Below are positions 17,626 to 25,869 of a stretch of 49,296 bases of DNA, in pieces; position 1 is the first letter of the stretch; each line of letters begins with the position of its first letter. The stretch lies in the NCBI GenBank assembly GCA_030685065.1, contig JAUXQH010000086.1:1-49296 (forward strand). The letters are read 5' to 3'. This DNA comes from Pseudomonadota bacterium. GTDB lineage: Bacteria; Myxococcota_A; UBA796; SXON01. The notes beneath the pieces are model-generated. The model was not told where the DNA came from, made no database searches, and worked only from the letters and a program-made list of their open reading frames with translations. Position numbers and translations under genes: made by a program.

Positions 17626-20427
17626 TTGTCGCTCGCGGACAAGCTGCGAACCGCCATTCCGCCGGCGTTGTGGCAGCGAGCCGAAGAATATGTGCGCCAG
17701 GGGGGTGTGGCGCGCACGCGTCGCGGCCCTCGCGAAGAGGCGTGGGTGGTGCGCGTGCCCGGCCGGGCCGAGCCGATCGAGGTGCTCGTGTGGCCGGGTG
17801 ACGAGGACTGGAGCTGCGGCTGCGGCCTGGAGGCCTGCGCGCACGCGGCCGCCGTCGCCATCGCGACAGCGCGGGGCGCGGTGATCGAGGTGCGGGTCGC
17901 GCCGATCACCTACAAGTTCGAACGCAAAAAGAGCGGGCTCGTGCTCCAGCGCGACGTGCCGCCGGACGCGGTGAAGCGGGACGCGGACGCCGAGATGAAC
18001 CGCCTGCTGGCGGGGTGGTGGGGCCGCGAGAACCTGCCGAAGGGCCTGGTGCAGGCCGCGCTCGGCGTGCTGGACGGCGCGACGTGCACGCTCGACGGCG
18101 CGCCGATCCGCACCCAGGGCGCGCCGGTGCTGCCGCGGGGCCTCGTGCAGGACAAGGGCGCGGGCTTCGTCGTGCGGCTCGTGCGCGCGCCCGGCATCGA
18201 CGAGGCCTTCGTCAACGGCGCGCTGCGCCTGGGGGACGTGCTGCGGCCCATCGGCGAGCCCGACCTCGCCGCCGAGCTGCGCCAGCGCTTGATCATCGGC
18301 ATCGAGTTTCCTTTTGCCGAGGCGCGGAAGCTCGTCACCCAGTTCCTCCCGCAGCTCGAGAAGCTGCTCGAGGTCGAGGTCCGCACGTCGCGCCTGCCGA
18401 AGGTGCGCGCGGTGCCGCCGCGGCTGATGTACGAGGTGAAGCAGGACGGCGCGCGGATCCGCGTGGTGCCGCGCATCGTGTACGGAACCCCCGCGTTCGC
18501 GCGGGTGGAGCGCGGCGAGCTGGTGCTGCTCGGCGGCGAGGTGCCGGTGCGGGATGAGGTGGCCGAGCGCAAGCTGGTGAACGACCTGTCGGAGGCGGGG
18601 CTGGCGCCCGGGGTGCCGATCGAGCGGGAGGGCGCCTCGGCCGCGGTGTGGGCGGGCGGGCTGCGCGGCCCGGTGCGCGAGGCCGTGCTCGAAGCGCTGC
18701 CGTCGCTCCGGGTCTACGACGCGGCGGGGCCGCCGGAGGTGCGCCTCGTCGAGGAAGGCACGGGCTTCCGCGTGGAGGTGGATGCCTCGGGGGCCGACGG
18801 CCGCGCGCTCGTAGCGGCGTGGCAGGCCGGCGAGGGGCTGGTGCCCTTGATGGGCGGCGGGTGGCGCCCGCTGCCGCGCGGCTGGATGGAGAAGCACGGT
18901 GCCATGCTCGCGGAGCTGCTCTCCGCCCGCGATCCGAAGGGGGTGGTGCCGCGCCACGCAGCGCCGCTGCTGCTCGACGCCGCCGAAGACCTCGGCATCA
19001 CGCCGCCCGCGGGCCTCAACTCGCTCCGGGCGCTCGCGGGTGACTTCGACGCGATCCCCCGGGTGGAGCTGCCGGCGGACATCAACGTGACGCTGCGGCC
19101 CTACCAGCACCTCGGGGTGGACTGGATCGTGTGGCTCCGCTCCATCGGGATGGGCGGAGTGTTGGCCGACGACATGGGGCTCGGAAAGACCGTGCAGGCG
19201 CTGGTGGCGGTCCGCATCATGGGCGGGAAGACCCTGGTGGTCGCGCCGACGAGCGTGCTGCGTAACTGGGCGTCCGAAGCGGAGAAGTTCGTGCCGACGC
19301 TGCGGGTGGCCGTGTACCACGGGCCGAAGCGGGTGCTCGACACCTCAGCCGACATCGTGGTGACCACCTACGCGCTGTTGCGGTTGGACCTTGAGCGTCT
19401 CCGCTCGGTCGAGTGGTCGACCCTCATCCTCGACGAGGCGCAGGCGATCAAGAACCCGGACTCGCAGGTGGCCCTCGCGGCGCGCGCGCTCCCGGCCGTC
19501 CAGCGGCTCGCCGTGACCGGCACCCCGGTCGAGAACCGACTCGAAGAATTGTGGAGCGCCTTCCATTTCGTGTCGCCGGGGCTGCTCGGCGGGCGGCGCG
19601 AGTTCCGGGATCGGTTCTCCAACCCCATCGACAACGGGGACCGCCGCGCGCAGCAGAACCTGCGCCGACGCATCCGCCCCTTCGTGCTGCGGCGGCTGAA
19701 GGGAGAGGTCGCGAAGGATCTCCCCCCGCGCACCGACGTGGTGCTCCGCTGCACGCTCTCCGACGAGGAGCGCGTGATCTACGAGGGCGTACGGGCGCTC
19801 GCGCGGGCGGACGTGCAGAAGCTGCTCGAGAAGAACGGGATGATCCAGGTGCTCGAGGTGCTGCTGCGGATGCGGCAGGCCGCGTGCCACACCGGGCTCC
19901 TGCCGGGCCGGACCGCGCCGAGCTCGGCCAAGCTCGATCTGCTGCTCGAGACGCTCGACGAGGTGCTCGCGGAGGGCCACAAGGCGCTCGTTTTCTCGCA
20001 GTGGACCTCGATGCTGGATCTCGTGGAGCCGGCGCTGCGGGCGCGCGGGATCAAGTGGGCGCGGCTCGACGGATCGACCGTGGATCGCGCGGGGGTGGTC
20101 GCCCGCTTCTCCGCGGAGGACGGCCCGCCCGTGTTCCTGCTCTCCCTGAAGGCCGGCGGCACCGGGCTCAACCTGACGGCCGCCGACTACGTGTTCCACC
20201 TCGACCCGTGGTGGAACCCCGCCGTCGAGGACCAGGCCACCGATCGCGCCCACCGCATCGGGCAGGATCGGCCCGTGGTGTCCTGCCGGCTCATCGCCGA
20301 GGACACGGTGGAGGAGCGGATCCTGGTGCTCCAGGAGCAGAAGCGGAGCCTCGCGCGGGCGGCGCTCGACGAGGAGGCCCTGGCGCGCGGGATCACGCGT
20401 GACGAGCTGCTGGCGCTGTTCGATTAA
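17626..20427 (+). CDS. SNF2-family helicase with SWIM zinc finger
   Basis: About 933 residues from TTG at 17626, with a G-run about 6 nt upstream; the frame is open to an ATG at 17548 but that part has low-complexity, non-conserved sequence. The N-terminal SWIM zinc motif is Cys64-x-Cys66...Cys71-x-His73. A long unassigned middle region follows. The SNF2 ATPase has ADDMGLGKT (about residue 515), VVAPTSVLRNW, a DEAQ box (LDEAQAIKN, about 603), and TGTPVENRLEELWSAFHF. The helicase C domain shows LVFSQWTSMLDLVEPALRAR, GGTGLNLTAADYV, DPWWNPAVEDQATDRAHRIG. It is a DNA-dependent ATPase that remodels protein-DNA complexes; its partner is unknown. Its TAA overlaps the stop of the convergent ATPase gene in the palindrome TTAA. 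Confidence 0.92.
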   Translation: MSLADKLRTAIPPALWQRAEEYVRQGGVARTRRGPREEAWVVRVPGRAEPIEVLVWPGDEDWSCGCGLEACAHAAAVAIATARGAVIEVRVAPITYKFERKKSGLVLQRDVPPDAVKRDADAEMNRLLAGWWGRENLPKGLVQAALGVLDGATCTLDGAPIRTQGAPVLPRGLVQDKGAGFVVRLVRAPGIDEAFVNGALRLGDVLRPIGEPDLAAELRQRLIIGIEFPFAEARKLVTQFLPQLEKLLEVEVRTSRLPKVRAVPPRLMYEVKQDGARIRVVPRIVYGTPAFARVERGELVLLGGEVPVRDEVAERKLVNDLSEAGLAPGVPIEREGASAAVWAGGLRGPVREAVLEALPSLRVYDAAGPPEVRLVEEGTGFRVEVDASGADGRALVAAWQAGEGLVPLMGGGWRPLPRGWMEKHGAMLAELLSARDPKGVVPRHAAPLLLDAAEDLGITPPAGLNSLRALAGDFDAIPRVELPADINVTLRPYQHLGVDWIVWLRSIGMGGVLADDMGLGKTVQALVAVRIMGGKTLVVAPTSVLRNWASEAEKFVPTLRVAVYHGPKRVLDTSADIVVTTYALLRLDLERLRSVEWSTLILDEAQAIKNPDSQVALAARALPAVQRLAVTGTPVENRLEELWSAFHFVSPGLLGGRREFRDRFSNPIDNGDRRAQQNLRRRIRPFVLRRLKGEVAKDLPPRTDVVLRCTLSDEERVIYEGVRALARADVQKLLEKNGMIQVLEVLLRMRQAACHTGLLPGRTAPSSAKLDLLLETLDEVLAEGHKALVFSQWTSMLDLVEPALRARGIKWARLDGSTVDRAGVVARFSAEDGPPVFLLSLKAGGTGLNLTAADYVFHLDPWWNPAVEDQATDRAHRIGQDRPVVSCRLIAEDTVEERILVLQEQKRSLARAALDEEALARGITRDELLALFD

Positions 20428-21119
20428 CCGGCGCTCTCTTCCGCGCGGTCGTCCGCCACGATCCGCCCATCCTCGATGCGGACGCGGCGCGTGGCCCCTG
20501 CGGCGACGTTCGCATCGTGCGTGACCATGACGATGGTGCGGCCGCGGCCGTGCAGCTCGTGGAACAGGTGGAGGATCTCGGCGCCCGAGCGCGAGTCGAG
20601 GTTGCCCGTGGGCTCGTCCGCGCAGAGCAGATCGGGGTCTGTCGCGAGCGCGCGCGCCACCGCGACGCGCTGGCACTGGCCGCCGGAGAGCTCGGTGGGG
20701 CGGTGGCCGGCGCGGTCGCCGAGGCCGACCGAATCCAGCAGCTCGCGGGCGCGGGCGAGGCGCTTCTCCAGCGGCCACCCGGCGTAGCGGAGGGGGAGCG
20801 CCACGTTCTCGTCCGCGCGGAGGAGCGGGAGGAGGTGGAAGGACTGGAACACAAAGCCGATGCGACGGTTGCGCAGGTGGGCGAGGCCGGTGTCGTCGAG
20901 ATCCTCGACCGCGGCGCCGTCGAACAGGTAGCTGCCGGCGTCCGGGCGCTCGAGGCCGCCGAGCACCGTGAGCAGCGTGGACTTGCCCGAGCCGCTCGGC
21001 CCCACGAGCGCCACGAATTCGCCGCGCTCTACGTCGAGATCCACGCCGTCGAGCGCGCGGAGCGTGGTGCCGCCGGTGTGGTAGGCGCGGACGAGCCCGC
21101 GAACGGAGAGGAGCGGCAT
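20424..21119 (-). CDS. ABC transporter ATPase, LolD/MacB type
   Basis: This 231-residue stand-alone ATPase has Walker A GPSGSGKST (40-48), Q-loop FVFQSFHLLP (89-98), the signature LSGGQCQR (144-151), Walker B LLCADEPTGNLD (164-175) and the switch His in VMVTHD. The GNLD after Walker B and the overall layout place it in the LolD/MacB/FtsE group that drives mechanotransmission permeases. A matching FtsX/MacB-type permease without its own ATPase lies at 25866, about 5 kb away, with a MacA-like adaptor. The divergent neighbour encodes a TolC-like channel. Together these could form one tripartite pump. Confidence 0.92.
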   Translation of the reverse strand: MPLLSVRGLVRAYHTGGTTLRALDGVDLDVERGEFVALVGPSGSGKSTLLTVLGGLERPDAGSYLFDGAAVEDLDDTGLAHLRNRRIGFVFQSFHLLPLLRADENVALPLRYAGWPLEKRLARARELLDSVGLGDRAGHRPTELSGGQCQRVAVARALATDPDLLCADEPTGNLDSRSGAEILHLFHELHGRGRTIVMVTHDANVAAGATRRVRIEDGRIVADDRAEESAG

Positions 21120-21315
21120 GTCGCTGGATAACCGCGCGGTGGGGCGGTAGAGCTATGGGCCCGTCCATCAATCACCTGCGCATTCGGCCGCCCCTGGGCT
21201 CGCGTGCGCGGCGTCGCTCGGCGGTCACATGCCTACGGGCCTGCTCCCTTCGCGCTCCTTGCGCCCGCGGCCCAGGGTCGCCCTCGGTGCTGCAGGTCAT
21301 TTCAGGACGGACCCC

Positions 21316-22728
21316 ATGCCGATGCTCGCCTGGCTCATGGTCGCGCCCGCCACGGCGGCGGAGTGGACGCTCCGCGCCACGCTCGACCACGCGTTGGCGC
21401 ACAACATCGAGCTCCGCCAGGACGACCTCGACCTGCGTACCTCGCAGGCCTCGGTGGTCATCGCCCGCGCCGACCGCGGGCCCACGCTCTCAGCGGACAC
21501 GAGCGTGTCGGGCTACTTCGACGCGGCGGCGCCGGACGCGACGGATGACGGCGCGGCGTGGAGCCTCGGGGTGTCCCAGCCGCTCCCGACCGGCGGCACG
21601 GTCTGGCTCGGCGGCTCGCAGTCCCACAGCTCCGTCGAGCACTTCGCGGGGCGGCTCACCCCCGATGCGTCCGCGTACACGTTCACGGGCCTGACGATCG
21701 ACCAGCCGCTGCTCGACGGGGCGTGGCGCTCGGCGCGGTACGCCGTCGACGACGCGCGGCTCGGCCTGCGGGCGGTCGAGCTCCGGGTGCGGGACGCGAA
21801 GGAGCGCCTCGTGGTCGAGGTCGCCACGGCCTACTGGCAGCTCATCGCCGCGCGGGAGGGGACGCGCCTCGCCGTCCGCTCGGTCGAGATCGCGGAGGCG
21901 CAGCTCGGGGACACGCGCGAGCGCTTCGACGAGGGCTTCGCGGGCTCGGGGGACGTGCTCCAGCTCGAGCGCGCGCTGGGCGTGGCGCGGCAGAGCCGGG
22001 TGGTCGCCGAGGCCGCCGAGCGCGGGGCCGCGCGTCGACTCGCGCGGTTGATGGGGCTCCCCCTCGAAGACGCCGCCGTGCTGGACCTCGTGGACCGCCC
22101 GGACCCGCCGGCCGCGGACCCCGATCCGGTCGCGGCGCTCGCCGAGGCGCGCGAGGCGAACGCGGTGTACCGCCTCGCGACGCTCGACGTGGACGATGCC
22201 CGCCGGGGCCTCGCCGAGGCCCGCAGCGCCGCGCTCCCGGACCTGTCGGTATCCGCCGCGGTGGGCCTCTCCGCCACCACCGGCGGCACGGACGCGCTCT
22301 CTACGCTCACGACGAACCCGGACCGGGCGTGGGCGGTGGGGGCGAGCCTCACGGTGCCGCTCGCGTGGGCGGGGCCGCGCGCGGCGCTGGAGCAGGGGCG
22401 CATCGGGCTCTCCCGGGCCGAGCTCGGCGCAGAGGCCGCGTGGCAGGATCTGGTGGCGCAGGTGCAGGCCGCGCTGGATGCGGTGGGCCGCGATCGCGTG
22501 CGCGTGGCGCTCGCCGAGCAGACGCGCCTCGCGGCGCAGGCGGGCCTCGCCGCGGATCAGGAGCTGTACCGCGAGGGCCGCGGCTCCACGCGGGACGTGG
22601 TGCGCTCGCTCGAATTGCTCGAAGAAGCCCAGGTCGCCGGCCTCGCCGCGCAGATCGATCTCCAGGCCTCGCTGCTGGACATCGCGCGGCTCCGGGGGCG
22701 GGTCCTCCTTGACCTCGGGGTGCCGTGA
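21316..22728 (+). CDS. TolC-like outer-membrane efflux channel
   Basis: About 470 residues from MPMLAWLMVAPATAAEW, a short signal peptide, with AGGA 8 nt upstream; the frame opens earlier at 21229 but without a signal-like start. Two OEP domains of long coiled helices are visible: LRVRDAKERLVVEVATAYWQ and ELGAEAAWQDLVAQVQAALD. Each is followed by the typical turn, e.g. FDEGFAGSGDVLQLERAL and YREGRGSTRDVVRSLELL. It would form a trimeric channel across the outer membrane for tripartite export. It is divergent from the ABC ATPase, with 196 bp between them holding the promoters; I see no clear operator there. Confidence 0.9.
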   Translation: MPMLAWLMVAPATAAEWTLRATLDHALAHNIELRQDDLDLRTSQASVVIARADRGPTLSADTSVSGYFDAAAPDATDDGAAWSLGVSQPLPTGGTVWLGGSQSHSSVEHFAGRLTPDASAYTFTGLTIDQPLLDGAWRSARYAVDDARLGLRAVELRVRDAKERLVVEVATAYWQLIAAREGTRLAVRSVEIAEAQLGDTRERFDEGFAGSGDVLQLERALGVARQSRVVAEAAERGAARRLARLMGLPLEDAAVLDLVDRPDPPAADPDPVAALAEAREANAVYRLATLDVDDARRGLAEARSAALPDLSVSAAVGLSATTGGTDALSTLTTNPDRAWAVGASLTVPLAWAGPRAALEQGRIGLSRAELGAEAAWQDLVAQVQAALDAVGRDRVRVALAEQTRLAAQAGLAADQELYREGRGSTRDVVRSLELLEEAQVAGLAAQIDLQASLLDIARLRGRVLLDLGVP

Positions 22729-22770
22729 AGAACGGCTACGGCGGTTAAGGAGGGGGGCCCTGGAGGACTC

Positions 22771-23877
22771 GTGGAGTCTGAAGCCGCCTTCGATGCTGTG
22801 TGCGAGCCCGTCTTCGACGTGATCGTCTCCCTGGACGATGCGCGCGCCGCGGCCATGGTCCGGGCCGATCCGGCGCTCGCCGCCGCGCGTGACCCGTACC
22901 TCGGGAGCACGCCGCTCCACTTCGCCTCGCACCGGGGCCTGCTGGAGACCGTGCGCGCGCTGCTCGGCGCGGGCGCGGACGTGAACGCGCGCGAGGAGGC
23001 GAGCGGCACCACGCCGCTGCACTGGGCCGCCGAGGCGGGGCACGTAGAGGTGGCCGGGCTCCTGCTCGAGGCGGGCGCCGACCTCGAGGCGGTCGACGCG
23101 TGGTACGGCCTCTCGCCGCTCGGCTGGGGCACGGTCGTGGACTGGGCGCCGCCGTTTCGCGCCGATCGCCCGGGCACGATCGCGGCCCTGCGCCGCGCCG
23201 GCGCCCGATCCGACCTGTTCACGGCGGTGGCCGAGGGCGACTACGCCGAGGTCACCGCCCTGGCGACCCCCGAGGCGCTCGACCGCCGCCTGGGGTTCGT
23301 GGCGGACGGGTGGACGCCCCTGCACCTCGCGGCCGATCGCGCCGGCGCGATGATCGTCTCGCTGCTGATCAGCCTCGGCGCGGACGTGGGCGCGCGCACC
23401 ACCACCGGGCTCACCCCGCTCGCCGTGGCCCGCGCCGTGGGGAACGCCAATGCCGTGCGCGCGCTGCGGGGGACCAGCGATGTGGGCGATGCGTCGGTGG
23501 CGGTCGTGACGCGCGACGAGGGCGCGCTCGCCGCCGCGCTGTCCGCCCCGGGCCTGCCCGCCGACCTCCCGACGCGCCTGCTCGGCGTGGCCGCGGGCAC
23601 CGGGAACGCAGGCGCCATCGGGCTCCTGATCGGGCACGGCGGCGATCCGCGGGCCCGCATCCAGAGCCTCGTGGGGGAGCGATCCGCGTGGGTCACGCCG
23701 CTCCACCTCGCCGCGCGCGAGGGGCACCTGGACGTGGTGATCCGGCTGCTCGATCTGGGGGCGGACCTGCACGCGGGGCGCGAGGACGGCACGCCCACCC
23801 CGGTTCAGGTGGCCGCGGAGGCCGAGCAGGACGCCGTCGTGCAGCTCCTGGTCGAGAGTGGGGCCGAGCTGGTCTGA
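22771..23877 (+). CDS. Ankyrin-repeat protein
   Basis: This 368-residue protein starts at GTG with TGGAGG just upstream. At least six ankyrin repeats are recognisable, e.g. GSTPLHFASHRGLLETVRAL, GTTPLHWAAEAGHVEVAGLL, GWTPLHLAADRAGAMIVSLL, WVTPLHLAAREGHLDVVIRL and a terminal TPVQVAAEAEQDAVVQLL. No signal peptide or enzyme domain is visible, so it is probably a cytoplasmic protein-binding scaffold. The last 34 bases of its coding region are repeated about 210 bp downstream. It lies between the TolC-like and desaturase genes on the same strand. Confidence 0.88.
   Translation: MESEAAFDAVCEPVFDVIVSLDDARAAAMVRADPALAAARDPYLGSTPLHFASHRGLLETVRALLGAGADVNAREEASGTTPLHWAAEAGHVEVAGLLLEAGADLEAVDAWYGLSPLGWGTVVDWAPPFRADRPGTIAALRRAGARSDLFTAVAEGDYAEVTALATPEALDRRLGFVADGWTPLHLAADRAGAMIVSLLISLGADVGARTTTGLTPLAVARAVGNANAVRALRGTSDVGDASVAVVTRDEGALAAALSAPGLPADLPTRLLGVAAGTGNAGAIGLLIGHGGDPRARIQSLVGERSAWVTPLHLAAREGHLDVVIRLLDLGADLHAGREDGTPTPVQVAAEAEQDAVVQLLVESGAELV
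23837..23870 (+). repeat. Direct repeat, copy 1 (inside the ankyrin gene 3' end)
   Basis: A 34-bp segment encoding VVQLLVESGAEL, identical to the segment at 24045-24078. Such identity over both codon choice and length is not expected by chance and points to a local duplication. Confidence 0.9.
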
Positions 23878-24044
23878 GTACCAGCGGCAGGCCTACCGGA
23901 CGCGCACGCCGGGCGTGTGGCTCCCTCCGAATGCCTCGGCGCGGCCCCAGCTCCGGCGTCCGATCCGGGATCAGGGGCCGCCGGGCCACGCGCGGGTGAT
24001 CGTGGAGCGCGGCGTCGGCGTCCGTCGGGCCGAACCGCCCGCGC

Positions 24045-24078
24045 TCGTGCAGCTCCTGGTCGAGAGTGGGGCCGAGCT
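24045..24078 (+). repeat. Direct repeat, copy 2 (remnant of an ankyrin gene end)
   Basis: An identical 34-bp copy of the ankyrin 3' end, also in an open frame that ends a few bases later (ALVQLLVESGAELG then TGA). The intervening 23878-24044 encodes no recognisable ankyrin repeat in this frame. The stretch 23878-24104 therefore looks like the decayed tail of a duplicated gene rather than a functional one. Confidence 0.75.
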
Positions 24079-24104
24079 CGGCTGACCCGCGATAGGCGGG
24101 CGCG

Positions 24105-24977
24105 ATGATCGGCTCGGACAACGACGCGATGGGGGTGGCGATCCTCGCCTGGCTGGCGCTCGTGGCGCTGCTCGGGCTCGGCAACACCGTCGGCTACCAC
24201 CGGCTGCTCACGCATCGGGCGTTCGTGGCGAAGCCCGTGGTGCGGGGGGCCTTCACGCTCCTGGGCGCGGTGACCGGGGGCTCGCCGGTGCTCTGGGTGG
24301 GCCTGCACCGGCTCCACCACGCGCGGAGCGACGGCGAAGGGGACCCGCACTCGCCCCGCGAGGACGGCTTCGCCTGGGCCCACGCGGGCTGGCTCATCGG
24401 GGTGCGGAGCCCCGTGGTGGTGGCGATCTTCGCGCTGTCGGGGTTCGGACAGCAGGGGATGATCGCCCTGCACGATCTGCGGCGGGTGCTGGGCCGCAAC
24501 CCGCCCACCTGGCGCGAGCTGTGCGGGGACCTGATGCGCGAGCCCCTGATGCGCGCGCTCGACACCCCCGGGGTGATGCCCGCGCTGTTCGTGGCGCAGG
24601 TGGCGCTCGCCTGGGCCGTGGGCGGCGGGTGGGGCGTGCTCTGGCTGTGGGGCGTGCACGTGTACCTGACGAACAGCAGCTGGGCGGTGAACTCGGTGTG
24701 CCACTGGCCGGCGTTCGGCCGGCAGCCGCGCGCGACGGGTGACGACTCCCGCGACGTGCCGTGGATGGCGCTCTTCACGCTCGGCGAGTCGTGGCACAAC
24801 GCCCATCACCGCCACCCGCGCAGCGCGCGTCACGGGCTGGACGGAGGGTTCGACCCGTCGTGGCGGGTGATCCAGGGGCTGTGCGCGGCGGGGTGGGCGG
24901 AGAAGCCGTGGCTGCCGAAGGAGCCGGGGTTGCCGTCGCGCGTGCCGCCGGAGCCGGTCAGCCGATCCGCGCCGTGA
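24105..24977 (+). CDS. Acyl-CoA / fatty-acid desaturase
   Basis: This 290-residue membrane protein has the three histidine clusters of di-iron desaturases: HRLLTH (32-37), HRLHH (68-72) and HNAHH (231-235). Hydrophobic segments surround them (VAILAWLALVALLGLGNTVG, PALFVAQVALAWAVGGGWGV). An extra His/Asn motif, NSVCHW, precedes the last cluster as in stearoyl-CoA delta-9-type desaturases. It introduces a double bond into acyl chains, using oxygen and an electron donor not encoded nearby. The start may instead be Met9. Its 3' end overlaps the convergent methyltransferase gene by 20 bp. Confidence 0.92.
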   Translation: MIGSDNDAMGVAILAWLALVALLGLGNTVGYHRLLTHRAFVAKPVVRGAFTLLGAVTGGSPVLWVGLHRLHHARSDGEGDPHSPREDGFAWAHAGWLIGVRSPVVVAIFALSGFGQQGMIALHDLRRVLGRNPPTWRELCGDLMREPLMRALDTPGVMPALFVAQVALAWAVGGGWGVLWLWGVHVYLTNSSWAVNSVCHWPAFGRQPRATGDDSRDVPWMALFTLGESWHNAHHRHPRSARHGLDGGFDPSWRVIQGLCAAGWAEKPWLPKEPGLPSRVPPEPVSRSAP

Positions 24978-25869
24978 CGTGGTCGCCGTCAACCGACAAG
25001 GACACGCTCAGCGAGCCCCCCGCGCGCAGGCCACGCTCCTCCGCGAAGGCGCACAACAACTGGCCCCAGTGGCCACCGTTGCCCGGGGGGTTGGCGAGGA
25101 CGAGGTGGTCGTCGAGCTCGGCCTCGAACCAGAGGAGCACGCCGGCGATGGGGCCGGGGTCATCCGCGGTCAGGGTGAGCGTGAGGGGCGCGGGGCGCGC
25201 GCCGGTGCCGAGCGCGATGTCCCAGGCGAGGACCGGGAGCCCGGCGGGCACCTCCGTGGCGGTCACGGAGACGTAGGCCAGCGGCGTGTCCAGGCACGCT
25301 TCGAGCGCGCCGGTGGCGAGCCGGTACCGGGCGCCGATGCTCCGTACCTGGGCGCGGGCGAGGCGGGCCTCGCGGGCCGAGCTGGACGCGCGGGCGAGCG
25401 CCGCCCAGACGCGGAGGCGGCGCGGAGCGAGGCGGCCGGCCAGCCCGCCGGGCCCGGGGGCGACCCAGGGGGCGACCGCGTCCATCGCGGACAACACGCC
25501 CTCGGCGAAGGGGTCGGCGTTGAGGAGCTCGGAGAAGGCGAGGTCGACCGGGCGGGGCGCCACGTCTTCGACGCGGGCGTGTACGACCTCGACGATCGCG
25601 GAGAGGCCGTTGGCGGCGACGAGGGCGGCCGCCACGTGAGCGAGGGGCGTGGGCTCGATGGCGACGACGTGGCGGGCGCCGAGGCGGGCGGCCACGCACG
25701 AGAGGAGGCCCGTGCCGCAGCCGACCTCGACCACGCGGGCGCCGGGCGCGCGGCGGGTGAGGAGGGCGATCATCGCCTCGTTCCGGGGGGCGTCCGAATA
25801 GAGGCGCACGTGCTCCCATGGGTTGGCGAAGCCGGTAGGGGGTGGGTAGTTGCGAGGCTTTAGCATCAT
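24958..25869 (-). CDS. Protein arginine methyltransferase-like (PRMT fold) enzyme
   Basis: This 303-residue protein starts at ATG 25869, whose ATGA overlaps the stop of the upstream permease. It has a Rossmann SAM site VEVGCGTG (47-54) with acidic Glu72 after strand 2. Next comes SELLNADPFAE (113-123), in which Glu114 and Glu123 have the eight-residue spacing of the PRMT double-E loop that binds arginine. The C-terminal beta-barrel has GVLLWFEAEL, then NPPGNGGHWGQ with His267-Trp268 at the place of the PRMT THW loop. This combination is diagnostic of PRMTs, common in eukaryotes and uncommon in bacteria. Predicted activity is methylation of a protein arginine; the substrate is unknown. Coupling to an ABC permease is unusual. 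Confidence 0.8.
   Translation of the reverse strand: MMLKPRNYPPPTGFANPWEHVRLYSDAPRNEAMIALLTRRAPGARVVEVGCGTGLLSCVAARLGARHVVAIEPTPLAHVAAALVAANGLSAIVEVVHARVEDVAPRPVDLAFSELLNADPFAEGVLSAMDAVAPWVAPGPGGLAGRLAPRRLRVWAALARASSSAREARLARAQVRSIGARYRLATGALEACLDTPLAYVSVTATEVPAGLPVLAWDIALGTGARPAPLTLTLTADDPGPIAGVLLWFEAELDDHLVLANPPGNGGHWGQLLCAFAEERGLRAGGSLSVSLSVDGDHVTARIG

Noticed and set aside
15020..17884. 954-codon plus-strand frame over pilS/pilC
   Set aside because: Antisense of clear pilus genes; composition is typical of a shadow frame.
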